DNA of 64,000 nt from Hermatobates lingyangjiaoensis (Eukaryota > Arthropoda > Insecta > Hemiptera > Hermatobatidae): positions 50,001-114,000 of the forward strand of contig JAPFBL010000565.1 in assembly GCA_026182355.1 (NCBI GenBank), in the 5' to 3' direction. How positions within the stretch are numbered: position 1 is the stretch's first letter; each line of letters begins with the position of its first letter. Below, one piece after another: positions 12,298-23,098 of the stretch. The notes under the pieces were generated by a model that saw only the letters and a program-made list of their open reading frames with translations, did no database searches and was not told the DNA's origin. The translations under genes and the position numbers were made by a program.

Positions 12298-12336
12298 ACC
12301 TGATGATGAACACTAAGTGTTTGAAACGCGTTGACG
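12298..12336 (+). ncRNA. Hammerhead-like motif, CGCG family
   Basis: CUGAUGA, unpaired U, hairpin (G)AACAC-uaa-GUGUU(U), GAAA, palindromic ACGCGU, UG. It is a solo copy, with no mirror arm, downstream of the tRNA-like segment. Confidence 0.6.
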
Positions 12337-12551
12337 AAATAATTTTTTTTTGTATGTAGAGACTTGGTGTTTCGTCCCCTTTATTATTATTAAGTTATTA
12401 TTTTTTATTATTATTATTATTTATTATTATTTAGTATTATTTATTATAATTCTAATTATTATTAAGTTTATTGTTGATGATAGATCATTCGTACAAAAAC
12501 TAGTCGAGAAATGGAGCGATTATAAAAAGGAAAAACGTTATATTTTTACAA

Positions 12552-12868
12552 TAGGTTAGGTTAAGTTGCAGTGGCCATCTCACAAGAGAATATACATACA
12601 CCGAACATTGGGAACTTTATGATATCATACAATGAAGATTGATTCTACATTGAGAGTCCTAAATTTTGCCCTAACTCAAGTGTATTTAGAGTAGGGGATC
12701 TTTATCGGGTTCCCGACACTATACAGGCTCGGAACCGACGGCTTAAACATACATAGATTTATTGACTTCCTATGTGAATATATCGAGGGCCAGAGTGGGT
12801 ATTGAACACCGGATCTACCAGTGCTGAGGCGAGTGCATAAGCAACTGGACTACTCTGACACCTTATTT
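12552..12868 (-). mobile_element. tRNA-derived SINE, minus strand
   Basis: Same family as the copies at 22.0 and 63.5 kb. Read on the minus strand it has a tRNA-like head near 12,790-12,860, a middle gaccgacgg/aggctcgg region and a tail ending in repeated AACCT (here aggttaggttaag). The B box is degenerate. Confidence 0.7.
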
Positions 12869-13029
12869 TTTGAAATAATATTATAATTCTTTGCTGTACA
12901 AACGGTAAAAGGATTTTATTTTTTACGTATTTAAGAAAAACACCCACAATTTTACGCAACATTATATTATTCGTAATATATTATGACAGTTACACAAAAA
13001 GAGAAAACCTACCTACTACCTACCTCGGT

Positions 13030-13341
13030 ATGATTTCTACCTACATCGGTATGACAACAACGAAGCTGTCGAGGCATCTAACCCTCCATCTCTCCGTAGG
13101 AGCCCCTAAGGGGCATGTTAAGAAAGTACATGGGGATGCCCTTACTAGATATATGCTAGTAGAGAGAACCTCAGTTTTGCTAGAAAACAGTTATCGAGAT
13201 AGGCTACAAATACTAGAGGCTTTATTTATCAAAGATTTGTGCCCCGCTCTGAACTCTCAAATCAGTGACATGTTCGTCATCCGGAGTTCTAGGATCTTCG
13301 AATCTGGAATAAAATTCGTTCGGAACGCTCCTCTGTTGTGA
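13030..13341 (+). pseudogene. Penelope-like GIY-YIG endonuclease, C-terminal fragment
   Basis: A 103-residue frame begins TYIGMTTTKLSRHLTLHL, which matches the YIG, LSRRL and H positions of the GIY-YIG domain found at 49-52 kb in this window. The conserved glutamate follows in RLQILEALFIKD, then CPALNSQ. Only the C-terminal endonuclease remains; the reverse transcriptase is missing upstream. In PLEs this domain nicks target DNA. The 3' untranslated part leads into the hammerhead-like motif at 13,505. Sequence differs clearly from the 49-52 kb PLE, so this is another PLE family. Confidence 0.75.
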
Positions 13342-13504
13342 CCTGTCGGAAGCCTGAATTGTTGGGGTGATTCAAGTGTCTAACGCATGAGTGCGCGCAT
13401 GTAGCACTACTTTGACAGTTGAACGCTGCTCATTATTTGAACTGTGCAAATTTATATTGTTATTTATTTTTGTTTATTTTTTGTTTCGTTTTATTATTTA
13501 CCGT

Positions 13505-13540
13505 TTGCCTGATGATGGCCAATGTGGTCGAAAGCTTGTG
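13505..13540 (+). ncRNA. Hammerhead-like motif, AGCU family
   Basis: UGC, CUGAUGA, unpaired U, hairpin GGCC-aaugu-GGUC, GAAA, palindromic AGCU, U, GUG. It lies about 165 bases after the stop codon of the PLE endonuclease fragment, which ties these motifs to PLE 3' ends. Confidence 0.65.
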
Positions 13541-13671
13541 TTTGTGTAGTGTCTAATATAGTTTCTTTCACTAGTTTTCTTATAAGTTTTCTTAAAAGTT
13601 GTTTTCCTATTCTCGTTATGGCATTAGTTAGATGAATTTATGAGCTATCAGTGGATTACAAGAAAATTATA

Positions 13672-13745
13672 AGACAAAAAAGAACATCTTTCTAACAAGA
13701 TAATTAACGCCGAAGCTGCTATACTTTTCAATAACATTTGTTTAA
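13672..13745 (+). pseudogene. PLE N-terminal coding fragment
   Basis: Translation gives NKIINAEAAILFNNICL. The same NAEAA-FN-CL word occurs in the fragments at 31.0, 45.7 and 61.8 kb, so it belongs to one protein. Its place upstream of the PLE reverse transcriptase is inferred from general PLE architecture; no intact copy is in the window. Confidence 0.5.
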
Positions 13746-13749
13746 AAAA

Positions 13750-14276
13750 AAGAGAAAAGCGTAGATATTGTTACATAATGAATTTTAATTAGTTAACTAA
13801 AAAGAAATCATATTGAAAAAAAAAATGGGCGATAATTATAAATCGTTTGGAGATTTTTTTTGTTTTGTTTTGTTCAAGCTGTAGTTGACAAGTTTTGTTT
13901 TGAAACGAAGTTGTATCATGAACAGATGACTTGCAAGAGAGGAGCTGTGCATGACAGTGCGAGATAAATCAATAGGCAAGGACAAATGAAGAGGCCGATG
14001 GTTTGTGTATATCCTATGTACTTGTGAGCCAAATGAAAACAAAAGAAGCTCTTCAAACAGTGTCCTGTCAGTGACCTTTCGAGAACATGCTGAGTAAGCA
14101 TCGAGTACATGCTTCAGAGAAGCTTTCTTCTCATTGCTGTTTCAAATAACAGTTATATCACCTTTTGTTTATTAAAATGCATTAATAATGAATCATTATT
14201 AATGAATGTATTTTTTTTATTTTATTTTTTTTTTCTAAAAATATCACTACAGTAGACCCTTGCATGAAAGCTTAAG
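13750..14276. other. Stretch without recognisable gene
   Basis: No recognisable element. Open frames on the minus strand here do not resemble known proteins. Confidence 0.5.
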
Positions 14277-15010
14277 GGGGCTAGGTTAGCTTAGTAGTTA
14301 ATATACTCGCCTCTGAGCTGGTAGTCCGGGGTTCGATCCCCACCTGACCCTAGATTTATTCACACAGGAGGTGAATAAATCTGAATATGTCGTCCCTCGG
14401 AGAAAATCTTAAGCTTGTTTTGGCATTATTTAGCGCTTCCAGCTTATTCAGCCATATCACTGAAAACAACAACAAAACAGACTGATGCCTTTTTTATACG
14501 TGAAAGCTCTTTTACCGCATCTCAGGAGCCACAAGCTTTAGCCTAGGACAGAGGCAAGCAAAACCTCCGAGATACGCCCGAGGTGGACCACGCGGAGGCA
14601 AGATTCCACGACCCTACATCACAAAAAATAAAAATCTTATAACAATTTAATAAAAGCAAAGCAAAAAGGTCCCACTAAACAAAAAATATTCTTCATAATA
14701 AAATTTAAAAAGAAGCATATTTCTTGATAACTTCTAACACTTAGTGTTATACCACAAAACTGGAAAATAAACTCCCGTTATTTTAGGCTTTCATGTAAAG
14801 GAAAACAAAAGAAAAACAAGAACATTAACGTTTCTCAAGCGTAGTAGATCTTAGAGAAAACCACCGGTGTATTCAACATGGTATAGGATGTTAAGCCGTC
14901 GGTCCCGAGCCTGCACGTTGTCAGAAACTCTTTTAAAGATCCCTACTCGATATGTTCTTGAGTTAGGCAAAATTCAGGACTCCCAATGTAGAATCTGTTG
15001 AATTCACCGA
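14277..15010 (+). mobile_element. Composite tRNA-derived SINE
   Basis: The head (14,277-14,405) has an A-box-like tagcttagtagtt and a clear B box ggggttcgatcccc. Inside the conserved cgtccctcggagaa word the element is interrupted from about 14,405 to 14,875 by a second module (cagactgatgcc, gaaagctcttttaccgcatc, gaggtggacc). SINE sequence resumes at gttaagccgtcggtcccgag and continues to tgagttaggcaaaatt. The same second module is found at the same place in the copy near 29.7 kb. Confidence 0.75.
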
Positions 15011-15057
15011 TCAAAAACAAAAAGCCGGTAAACAGCTGACGTTATTACCCGCTAAAG

Positions 15058-16315
15058 CAGGGGTTCTCAATGGGGGTGAAATTCACCCCCAGGGGTGCAT
15101 TTTGGGTTTTCAAGGGGTGAATTGTGACCACGGTAAGTTTCGAGAGTGAGGAAAGCTATTATAGGTTTTGGGGTGAATTTTAGGTTTTCAGGGGGTGAAT
15201 TGTGACATCAGTAAGTTTACAGAGTAAGGAAAGCTATTATAGGTTTTGGGGTGAATTTTAGGTTTTCAGAGGGTGAATTATGACCTCAGTTAGTTTACAG
15301 AGTAAGGAAAGATATTATAGATTTTGGAGTGAATTTTAGGTTTTCAGAGGGTGAATTATGACCTCAGTTAGTTTACAGAGTAAGGAAAGCTATTATAGGT
15401 TTTGGGGTGAATTTTAGGTTTTCAGGGGGTGAATTGTGACCACAGTTAGTTTATACAGTGAGGAAAGCTATTATAGGTTTTGGAGTGAATTTTAGGTTTT
15501 CAGAGGGTGAATTATGACCTCAGTTAGTTTACAGAGTAAGGAAAGCTATTATAGGTTTTGGGGTGAATTTTAAGTTTTTAGAGGGTGAATTATGACCTCA
15601 GTAAGTTTACAGAGTAAGGAAAGCTATTATAGGTTTTGGGGTGAATTTTAGGTTTTCAGGGGGTGACTTGTGACCTCAGTTAGTTTACAGAGTAATGAAA
15701 GCTATTATAGGTTTTGGGGTGAATTTTAGGTTTTCAGGGGGTGACTTGTGACCTCAGTTAGTTTACAGAGTAAGGAAAGCTATTATAGGTTTTGGGGTGA
15801 ATTTTAGGTTTTCAGGGGGTGACTTGTGACCTCAGTTAGTTTACAGAGTAAGGAAAGCTATTATAGGTTTTGGGGTGTATTTTAGGTTTTCAGGGAGTGA
15901 ATTATGACCTCAGTTAGTTTACAGAGTGAGGAAAGCTATTATAGGTTTTGGGGTGAATTTTAGGTTTTCAGGGGGTGACTTGTGACCTCAGTTAGTTTAC
16001 AGAGTGAGGAAAGCTATTATAGGTTTTGGGGTGAATTTTAGGTTTTCAGGGGGTGAATTGTGACCTCAGTAACTTTACAGAGTTACGAAAGCTATTGTAA
16101 ATTTTTAATTATAAATTAATACATACTATTTTGGTTGAATTAATATTTTATATATTTATCAATAATTATAATTAGAAATTAATTTGTAAAATTCTATTAT
16201 AAAGATAATCAATGTAAAGTGTATATACTATCTTGGAAAGAAGAGGGGGTGGGGGCAAGGCATTATGGGAAATAGCGGGAGGGGTGAATGGGTCAAAGAA
16301 CGCTGTGACCCCCTG
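15058..16315. mobile_element. hAT-type element carrying a minisatellite
   Basis: Left end caggggttctcaa, right end gtgaccccctg. Flanking octamers cgctaaag and tgctagag match 6 of 8. No transposase. The inside is almost entirely a 78-bp tandem array, plus an AT-rich segment (16,090-16,240) and a G-rich right subterminal part. Confidence 0.65.
15090..16085. repeat. 78-bp minisatellite, about 12 copies
   Basis: The word gtgacttgtgacctcag recurs exactly 78 bases apart (15,663 and 15,741). Each unit includes agctattataggttttgggg and aggttttcaggggg. The unit's ggggtgaa word also occurs at the element's left end, so the array looks like an expansion of subterminal sequence. Confidence 0.92.
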
Positions 16316-16591
16316 TGCTAGAGGAACAGTTTAAGCAACAACAATAACAAAAAAAATACCCTTACATATTCGTGGTTTACGATTCGCGTACCCGTATACT
16401 AGCGTGTTTGGCTTTCGTTGGTGTTTTCTAAAAATCTTGAGCTATTTTTAGCCAAAAAAGCGCTAACATTTACAGAACATAAATAAATTTAAAATAATTC
16501 AAAATAACAATAGTAGTTTATATAAAGAACTAACATTAGTCTAGTAATGATGCGAATATAAACATTAAAGATGTTATATTTTTGCAATAGG

Positions 16592-16690
16592 TTAAGTTTA
16601 GGTTGCAATGGCAGTCCCACAAGAGAACACAAATAGGCCGAATATTGGTCCTTTGTGATACCACACAATAAAGATTGATTCTACATTGTA
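16592..16690 (-). mobile_element. SINE tail fragment
   Basis: Contains ggttgcaatggcagtcccacaagagaacac and gataccacacaataaagattgattctacatt, the tail of the SINE family seen complete at 22,026-22,345, in reverse orientation. Confidence 0.75.
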
Positions 16691-16746
16691 GGGTAAAAAT
16701 CTAATGAAATGGTCTCGACATATATAAAAATTTAATGATATATAAA

Positions 16747-16783
16747 CAACGCGTTTCGAACACGTAGTGTTCTTCCTCAGGCA
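16747..16783 (-). ncRNA. Hammerhead-like motif, CGCG family, core variant
   Basis: Same plan as 8541-8577, but the core reads CUGAGGA. Hairpin GAACAC/GUGUUC, GAAA and ACGCGU are kept. Confidence 0.5.
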
Positions 16784-16824
16784 TTAACTAAAAAAATACA
16801 ATGACACCAGAGAGTTATCTATAG

Positions 16825-17588
16825 CAGGCCTTCTTAAACTATGGGTCGCGATCCCAAATGGGGTCGTGTCGCAAAATTCTAGGGTCGCGAGAGATTTTAA
16901 TGTTAAATATTTAAATACACGATTTTATAACATCTGGATGTGTATTTGTGCAGTCACACCACGGGAGTAATACTTCATATAAAAAAAAAATTGAACATGG
17001 CTGACAATAAAAATATTTCAATTTGTATTGTAATCCATAATTTCGATTGCAACTATGTTAATCTTCATGAGAAATGTGCTTTTTTTTCACATTCAGTTCA
17101 GTATGAAGACGAACATAGTAACCATTGAAATCATCTGTTTCAATGCAAAAAAATATTTCTTTTTCAGCGATATTGGACCATTTATGTGTTACATTTAGAA
17201 TTTTCTAAAATTTATAAACTGAATTTTCTAAAATCGCTGATATGGCGTTAAATATTCTTCTGCTATTTAACACCACATATTTATGTGAAGTTAGTTTCTC
17301 AGCTTAAACACATATTAAATCCCAGTATCGCTCATCGCTAAAAAATATAGAAGGGTTTTACGTGCAGCAGTGTCAAACATTCAACCAACATTTAATTTTT
17401 AATCAATAAAAACCAGGCACATATGTGTCATTAAATTTTTTCCTTTAATTTTAATTTAATACTTACCACTCAACGACTGCGTGCGAATATATATTTTCAT
17501 ATATATATGAATATTGTTACCTAATAAATAAAAACATCAAAAAATATTTATTTGTTTTTCTTTTATATTTATAGTTTAAGAAGCCCTG
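16825..17588 (+). mobile_element. hAT element with transposase remnant
   Basis: Ends caggccttcttaaactat and atagtttaagaagccctg are inverted repeats, and a perfect 8-bp target-site duplication atctatag flanks them (16,817-16,824 and 17,589-17,596). The plus strand near 17,265-17,400 translates to TTYLCEVSFS, a stop, THIKSQYRSSLKNIE, which resembles the C-terminal dimerisation region of ZBED5/SCAND3-like hAT transposases. It is non-functional, with an in-frame stop and most of the gene lost. Confidence 0.85.
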
Positions 17589-17690
17589 ATCTATAGTACA
17601 AAGTAAATAAGTACAAAAATTAATATAAAATAAAATAAGGCGGAAAGTACGTACCTAAGAATGAGTGCCTCTGAATAAAGGATTCTACAT

Positions 17691-18197
17691 TGGCAAACAA
17701 GTGTAGCAAAAGTAGAGTCCAATCTAAGAACTGTAGTGAATTAGATACAATGACTATGCACTTAAACGAAACTTCTTTATTTTTTAATAACCTTTTTTTT
17801 GGGGGGGGGGGGGGGTCAGACAATAACATAAATATGAGATATAACAGGAATAATATTTTTGCGTGTAAAAATTCACTCCCAATAAACATAAATATTTCTT
17901 GCTATCGTTGGTATGATAGATTTGTCTCACAAAATGCTATTATCAATCTATGTATTGTACTCTAGAAACAGAGTTTAATATTAGTTGTAAATTATTTTGG
18001 TTTTGTGAATTATAATATCAATTGGGTAAAATTGATGTGTGTGAGGAATGGTCTCTTAGCATATATATGTATTGATAAGTAAATCAAATCACTATCTATA
18101 CTACCTCCAGGAATGAAAGACTAATAAACATCTCCCATTAAGACATTTATATTATACCTAAATAGACCATTATAGATTATATTCCCAAAAAGTATGA
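17691..18197. other. Stretch without recognisable gene
   Basis: Contains a 14-15 base G-run near 17,801-17,816. Otherwise nothing recognised. Confidence 0.5.
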
Positions 18198-18199
18198 TA

Positions 18200-18761
18200 C
18201 AGTGGAACCTCTACATACGAGCTACTCTACTTACGAGAAACTCGAGATACGAGAGGTCTTTCGAGCAAAAATCTTGCTCTACATACGAGAGAAAATCCAA
18301 GCTACGAGAATTTCCAGATGGTTCCGCTAGGTGGCCAAGTTACGAGAATCAGTTACGAAACTGATACAGTAATGTTAAAAAGCAAAAAAAAAAAGCAGAA
18401 AAAAGTGCATAAATCAATTAGTGCCGTAAAAAAATTTAGTTTTTCATAAAGTTAACTTTAATTTTAAGTGGAAGTGCTCATAATAAATGCTCATAATAAA
18501 CTCGCATTTTATTTCGTTAATATCATCTTATTTATCTTATTACTGTATTTTTATGTTCAGTCACTATTTGAATGTGTTTTTAGTAATCAGGAAGATGTGT
18601 TCATAGTTATTTAGGGTTAACTTGAATGATTTTGGGAGGCCGGGAACAAATTAATTGGTTTTCAGTTATTTCTTATGGGAAAAATTCGCTCTAGATACGA
18701 GAAATTCTAGATACGAGCACGATCCGGGAACGAATTAATCTCATATGTAGAGGTTCTACTG
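18200..18761. mobile_element. Tigger/pogo-like MITE
   Basis: TIRs begin cagtggaacctctacatacg; the right end matches at 20 of 22 positions. TA dinucleotides flank both ends (18,198-18,199 and 18,762-18,763), the target used by Tc1/mariner elements. The interior has repeated tacgag words and no transposase. A longer relative is at 59,764-60,491. Confidence 0.88.
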
Positions 18762-18763
18762 TA

Positions 18764-19795
18764 TTACGTTTGCTTATAGTAAAGTTGAGTGTAGGCCACT
18801 CCAGATTTTTTAAGTAAAGCTTATACACATGTTATTGAATTTTTATACAACTCGTTACACAATTCATAAATATAATTCAATTAAGTAATTAATTTTTTTA
18901 ATTTTAATTATTACTTATATTTCAAAATATATTGTTAGTTGGTCGCAAATCTATTTTTAGAAGTTTTTTTATTCAATTTTTCATCGTTATTTTGCAATTA
19001 TAATTTTTTTTTAATTAAAACAAAATGTTATTAGTTTAATTAGTTTTGTACATTAATGATGATTGAATCAGCAATTATGCTAATTATACTTTAGCAAGTC
19101 ATCTTTTTTAGTTGTTTAAGTTTTCATGTTCTTGTTTTTTTTTACTGTCATTCATTTAAAATAATTGTCAATATAATTCAAATTAATTGAATTCTTTAAT
19201 TTAACAAAGTTCCATTTTGTTAATTAGATATTATAATCAATGACAAGGCTAAAAATTAAGATTTAACATTTTCATACCAGGTATAAAAGAAATATCAACC
19301 GTTTTATCACTCTAGATGAAGTTTTCCTTTTGCTACGTCAAAGTAATTAAAAAAAAACATGTAAACTATTAGCGTTAACTATAGAGATGTTTTAATTAAA
19401 ATTTTTTTAGGGTTTGTTTTCTCATTATTTCATATTAATTACGGTAGCTTTTTTTTTAAAGGTTTTCCGGAGCCAGTTTTTGTCTCGAAATAATATATTA
19501 TCGTAAAAAAAAACATAATTTTTTGTTTGTTTGAAATTATTTGTAAAAAAAAGTTTTATTCAATTAAGTTTTGGCAAAGGGATGGTATGTCGCCATTATT
19601 TTGTTTATCAATGCGTTTATTTTACACCTGTTTGTAATACAATGAATTTAATTAGAGGGAACCCTTGACACAGCATTTCTATGGATGTTTATATGAGGTG
19701 TTTACAATATCATGTTTAGGATGTCTTCTCGTACGTCTGTCTTACTTGTTACTTACTAAAAGAGCTGACTCATTCATTATTTGTGCAATAAAGGG
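18764..19795. other. AT-rich stretch without recognisable gene
   Basis: About 1 kb of AT-rich DNA with homopolymer runs and nothing else recognised. Confidence 0.55.
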
Positions 19796-20050
19796 ACAAG
19801 TTAGTAGCTTAGTGGGTTAACCTTCTGAACTGAAGGTACAGGGTTCGATACCCACCTGTTTTGGTATTTTTTCGCACTACCAGCTTATGCAACTATATCG
19901 CAGATCATAACAACAAAACAGACTGATGCCTTTTTTTTTTCTGTGAAAGCTCTTTTGCCGCATCTCGGAAGCTACAAGCTCTAGCCTAGGATAGAGGCAA
20001 ACAAAACCTCCCGAGATACGCCCGAGGTGAGCTTCCACGACCCTACACCA
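19796..20050 (+). mobile_element. Truncated composite SINE
   Basis: tRNA-like head with B box agggttcgatacccacc, followed directly by the second module (aacaaaacagactgatgcc, gaaagctcttttgccgcatctcgg). It lacks the usual gtcgtccctcgg body. Confidence 0.7.
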
Positions 20051-20719
20051 CATAAATTAAAACTTATGTCCTTCAGAAACAAAACATACAAAGTAACAAA
20101 AAAACACTTCAAACCAAAAGTAAAGTAACTCTTAAAAAGTAAAAGAAAACAGAAATGAAGTCCATTCTGTTATATCGAGGTCATGTAAGGTGCACTTCTG
20201 TTTTGATCACTGTGCACCCTAGCTTTCCAGCCATTTACACTATTACATCAAATCAGGCCGACTGTAACTGCTACTTGTGCAATTAGCTGACTCATACTGA
20301 TAATTAGGCATATCTAATTACTGTAATTAAACTACAGCTACAAACCAAAGTCATCATAATTAATCAGTATTACAATTCATTATGAAATGATTACGTCATA
20401 ATGACAGCACTTATATTCTCTAATTAGCATTTAATAGAGCATGACAAGTTAAATAATGCATATTTTTCATCGTATAATGCATTTTTTTCATGCATTATTT
20501 CATGTACACACATGAAAAGGAAAGTTTATGGGTTCATAAAAACCATTCCGATAGAAAATTCAAATTCTATACCTGAATTCATTCATTTAAAATTATTTTT
20601 GTAAGATTTGCGTATTTTCTACGTAAAAATCTTTCTATTTTCTATATAATAATTCGAAATTTTTTTTTTATAAGTAATAATCATTCGAAATGTTTATTGC
20701 TGTTTTTTTTATTTTTTTA
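20051..20719. other. Stretch without recognisable gene
   Basis: Contains the phrase tgttttgatcactgtg-accctagctttccagccatt, repeated near 23,180-23,215, so part of it is an undefined repeat. No coding potential. Confidence 0.5.
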
Positions 20720-20995
20720 ACCGATCCCTTAGCGAGTGGTAACGTCAGCCGTTTACCGGCTTTTTGTTTAATCGGTGATTCTACAGATTCTACATTAGAA
20801 GTAATAAATTTTGTCAAACTGAAGTGCATTTCGAGTAGGGTTATTTAACAAGTACCTGACAGCGTATAGGCTCGGGACCGACGGCTTAACGTCCTCTCCA
20901 AAGGACAACCCTTGAATAAATCGAAGGCCGGTTGGGGATCGAACCCCGGACTACCAGCCCAGAGGCGAGTACGTTAACCAGGCAAACCTAGCCCT
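20720..20995 (-). mobile_element. tRNA-derived SINE, minus strand
   Basis: Has gggatcgaaccccgg (B box complement) and gcccagaggcgagta (A-box side) at the right, and the body words gacggcttaacgtcctctcc and caggctcgggacc to the left. Confidence 0.78.
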
Positions 20996-21309
20996 CTTTT
21001 ATTGCTGTTACAACGCTTAAAAAAAATAATTTTCAAGATATTTGAACACCATTTTAAATGCAATTATGCTTTCCAAAAAAAAAATAAAAAATAAAAAACA
21101 ATAAAAAAATTCATCATTCTATGTCTCAAGCGTAAAAGAAAACGGAAACATGTGTTTCAGAAACAAACGTGCAACAAGAATCCAGACTGAAAACAATTCC
21201 AGGGAGCACTACTAGATTCAGATGAACCACCCACGCTGGTTTGAATCTGAGTTCAGTCTATTATAATCTTCATTATGACAGAGTTCATCCGAGTGTTGTC
21301 ATTGTACAG

Positions 21310-21767
21310 CAGAGGTGTCAAACTCATTTCGGTCTAGGGGCCGAATACAACTTAGTTTGATCACAAGCGGGCCTTACCAACAAGCTAATTGGAAAAATTA
21401 CATTGACCTAACAAATAAGTCTACCTTTTTCTTTGTATCAGTCAGTAATACTCTAATAATTACTCTAAAAAAAACTAAGTTAATTATAAAAATTTTTATT
21501 AAAATCCAACACTCTGTATCCACTATTATTCATATTGACAGAGATATTTCGCTGGTCAACGTTCGAGGACAAAGGAAAAGTGGATACTACAGCGCGAACT
21601 AAAACACTGGTGGATAATATACTCGTACGAACTGCAGGTTTATACGGAAATTAGAGTGAACTGATTTTTTTTTTTATTTTTATAATAATCCAGAATTAAG
21701 CCCCGGGCCGGATCGAACCCCAAGGTGGGCCGGATCCGGCCCGCGGGCCGTATGTTTGACACCTGTG
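21310..21767. mobile_element. Non-autonomous hAT element
   Basis: TIRs cagaggtgtcaaac and gtttgacacctgtg, differing at one base. Flanking octamers ttgtacag and tcgtacag match 7 of 8. Subterminal ggccg/cggcccgcgggcc words are typical of this hAT subgroup. The 95-residue frame inside is not recognisable as a protein. Confidence 0.82.
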
Positions 21768-21807
21768 TCGTACAGGATCTGTCCTGTCAGCTAATATATT
21801 CATGGGG

Positions 21808-22020
21808 ACCAGGCTAGCTCAGTGGTTACGTGCTCACCTCTGAACTGATAGGACCGGGGTTCAATCCTCACATGGCCCTCGATTTATTCACGCGGGAGGT
21901 GAATAAATCTGAGCACGTCGTCCCTCGGAGAAGGACGTTAAACTGTCGGTACCGAGCCTGTACGATGCCAGGTACTCGTTAAAGATCCCCTACTCTAAAT
22001 ACACTTGAGTTAGGCAAAAT
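21808..22020 (+). mobile_element. tRNA-derived SINE (first of a tandem pair)
   Basis: Head ctagctcagtggttacgtgctc plus B box ggggttcaatcc, body cacgcgggaggtgaataaatctgag and cgtccctcggagaaggacgtt. The next copy begins within about 10 bases, so the two are in tandem. Confidence 0.82.
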
Positions 22021-22025
22021 AGAAG

Positions 22026-22345
22026 GGGTCAGGCTAGCTCAGTGGTTACGTGCTCACCTCTGAACTGATAGGACCGGGGTTCAATCCTCACCTGGCCCTC
22101 GATTTATTCACGCGGGAGGTGAATAAATCTGAGCTCGTCGTCCCTCGGAGAAGGTCGTTAAACCGTCGGTCCCTTAGCCTGTACGATGTCAGGTACTCGT
22201 TAAAGACCTCTACTCTAAATACATTTGAGTTAGGCAAAATTTAGTACTCCTACTGTAGAATCAATCTTCATTGTGTGGTATCACAAAGGGCCAATGCTTG
22301 GCCTATGTGTGTGTTCCCTTGTGGGACTGCCACTGCAACCTAACC
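22026..22345 (+). mobile_element. Most complete tRNA-derived SINE
   Basis: Full-length reference copy for the window: tRNA-like head (22,030-22,100), body with the gtcgtccctcggag word, tgagttaggcaaaattta, attgtgtggtatcacaaag, and tail gcaacctaacctaac. It has no poly-A; the tail is repeated AACCT. About 320 bp. Confidence 0.85.
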
Positions 22346-23098
22346 TAACACAATATATTCATAATTTAATACTAAATTAAGTTTGATTAAAGTTAACACA
22401 ACGGATTTCACCGGCTCAGCTAATTTACAATATTTTTTTTTCTTAATTTCCAAAATCTATAGTTACAGACTTTCTCTTTAAGTGTTCTCTTAGAGGGACT
22501 AGTAGAAAGTTTGGATCATTTGTTTTCTTGCACCCATTTTACGTTTTCATTATGATTTATATACTGTAACTCACACAAATTCATTAGGTTAGGAATATCT
22601 TTGGCGACTATCTGATATTGTATAGACACAGGCACGACGACCTTAGCATCTTCTCAGGAGTATGGCGTTTACCAGATTTGGTATCCTATCGAAGAATCGA
22701 ACCTCCAATGAATATCGAACCAAAATTTATCAAAAAAAAAAATAAATAAATAAATAAATTCCATTAAAAAGAAAAATTTATCGTGATTTGTTATTCTATA
22801 TATATAGATGATAAACAACTTCTAAAATAAAGGGAAAAGAATAGGTTTAAGATCTAATTTATGGAAATAAAAAGTTCTGTTGTTAATATTAAGCAAATGT
22901 ATCATATTTCAAAAGGTAGTTTATCTGACTCATCATTTGTAATGTGATCTGACGTGTCATTAATAATAAAAACTTCTAACAAGCAGGAAAACTCCACCAA
23001 ATTAATTAAATTCTTAACTTCAGGATGTTTGGAGTGAATAACCTGACAATGGATATTTTTTTCTGCAAAATATTCTGGAACAAAAGAATTTATTTTAT
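22346..23098. other. Stretch without recognisable gene
   Basis: AT-rich with an (AAAT)n-like run near 22,730-22,760. No element recognised. Confidence 0.5.

Larger units (their letters stand above)
16690..17690 (-). repeat. HHR-like half module (CGCG family) split by a hAT element
   Basis: The left part (16,690-16,824) and right part (17,589-17,690) together match the left arm of the 8.5 kb module (gctaatgaaatggtct, caacgcgtttcgaacacg, agtacaaagtaaata). A 764-bp hAT element interrupts it. Confidence 0.8.

Noticed and set aside
17690..17965. 91-residue frame and its antisense partner
   Set aside because: They contain the translated G/C-run (GGGGGG or PPPPPP) and no recognisable domain; AT-rich chance frames.
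22026..22110. Possible tRNA gene
   Set aside because: A and B boxes are clear, but the segment continues into a repeated SINE body and occurs in many copies. It is a SINE head, not a tRNA gene. The same holds for 14,277, 19,796, 21,808 and 26,341.
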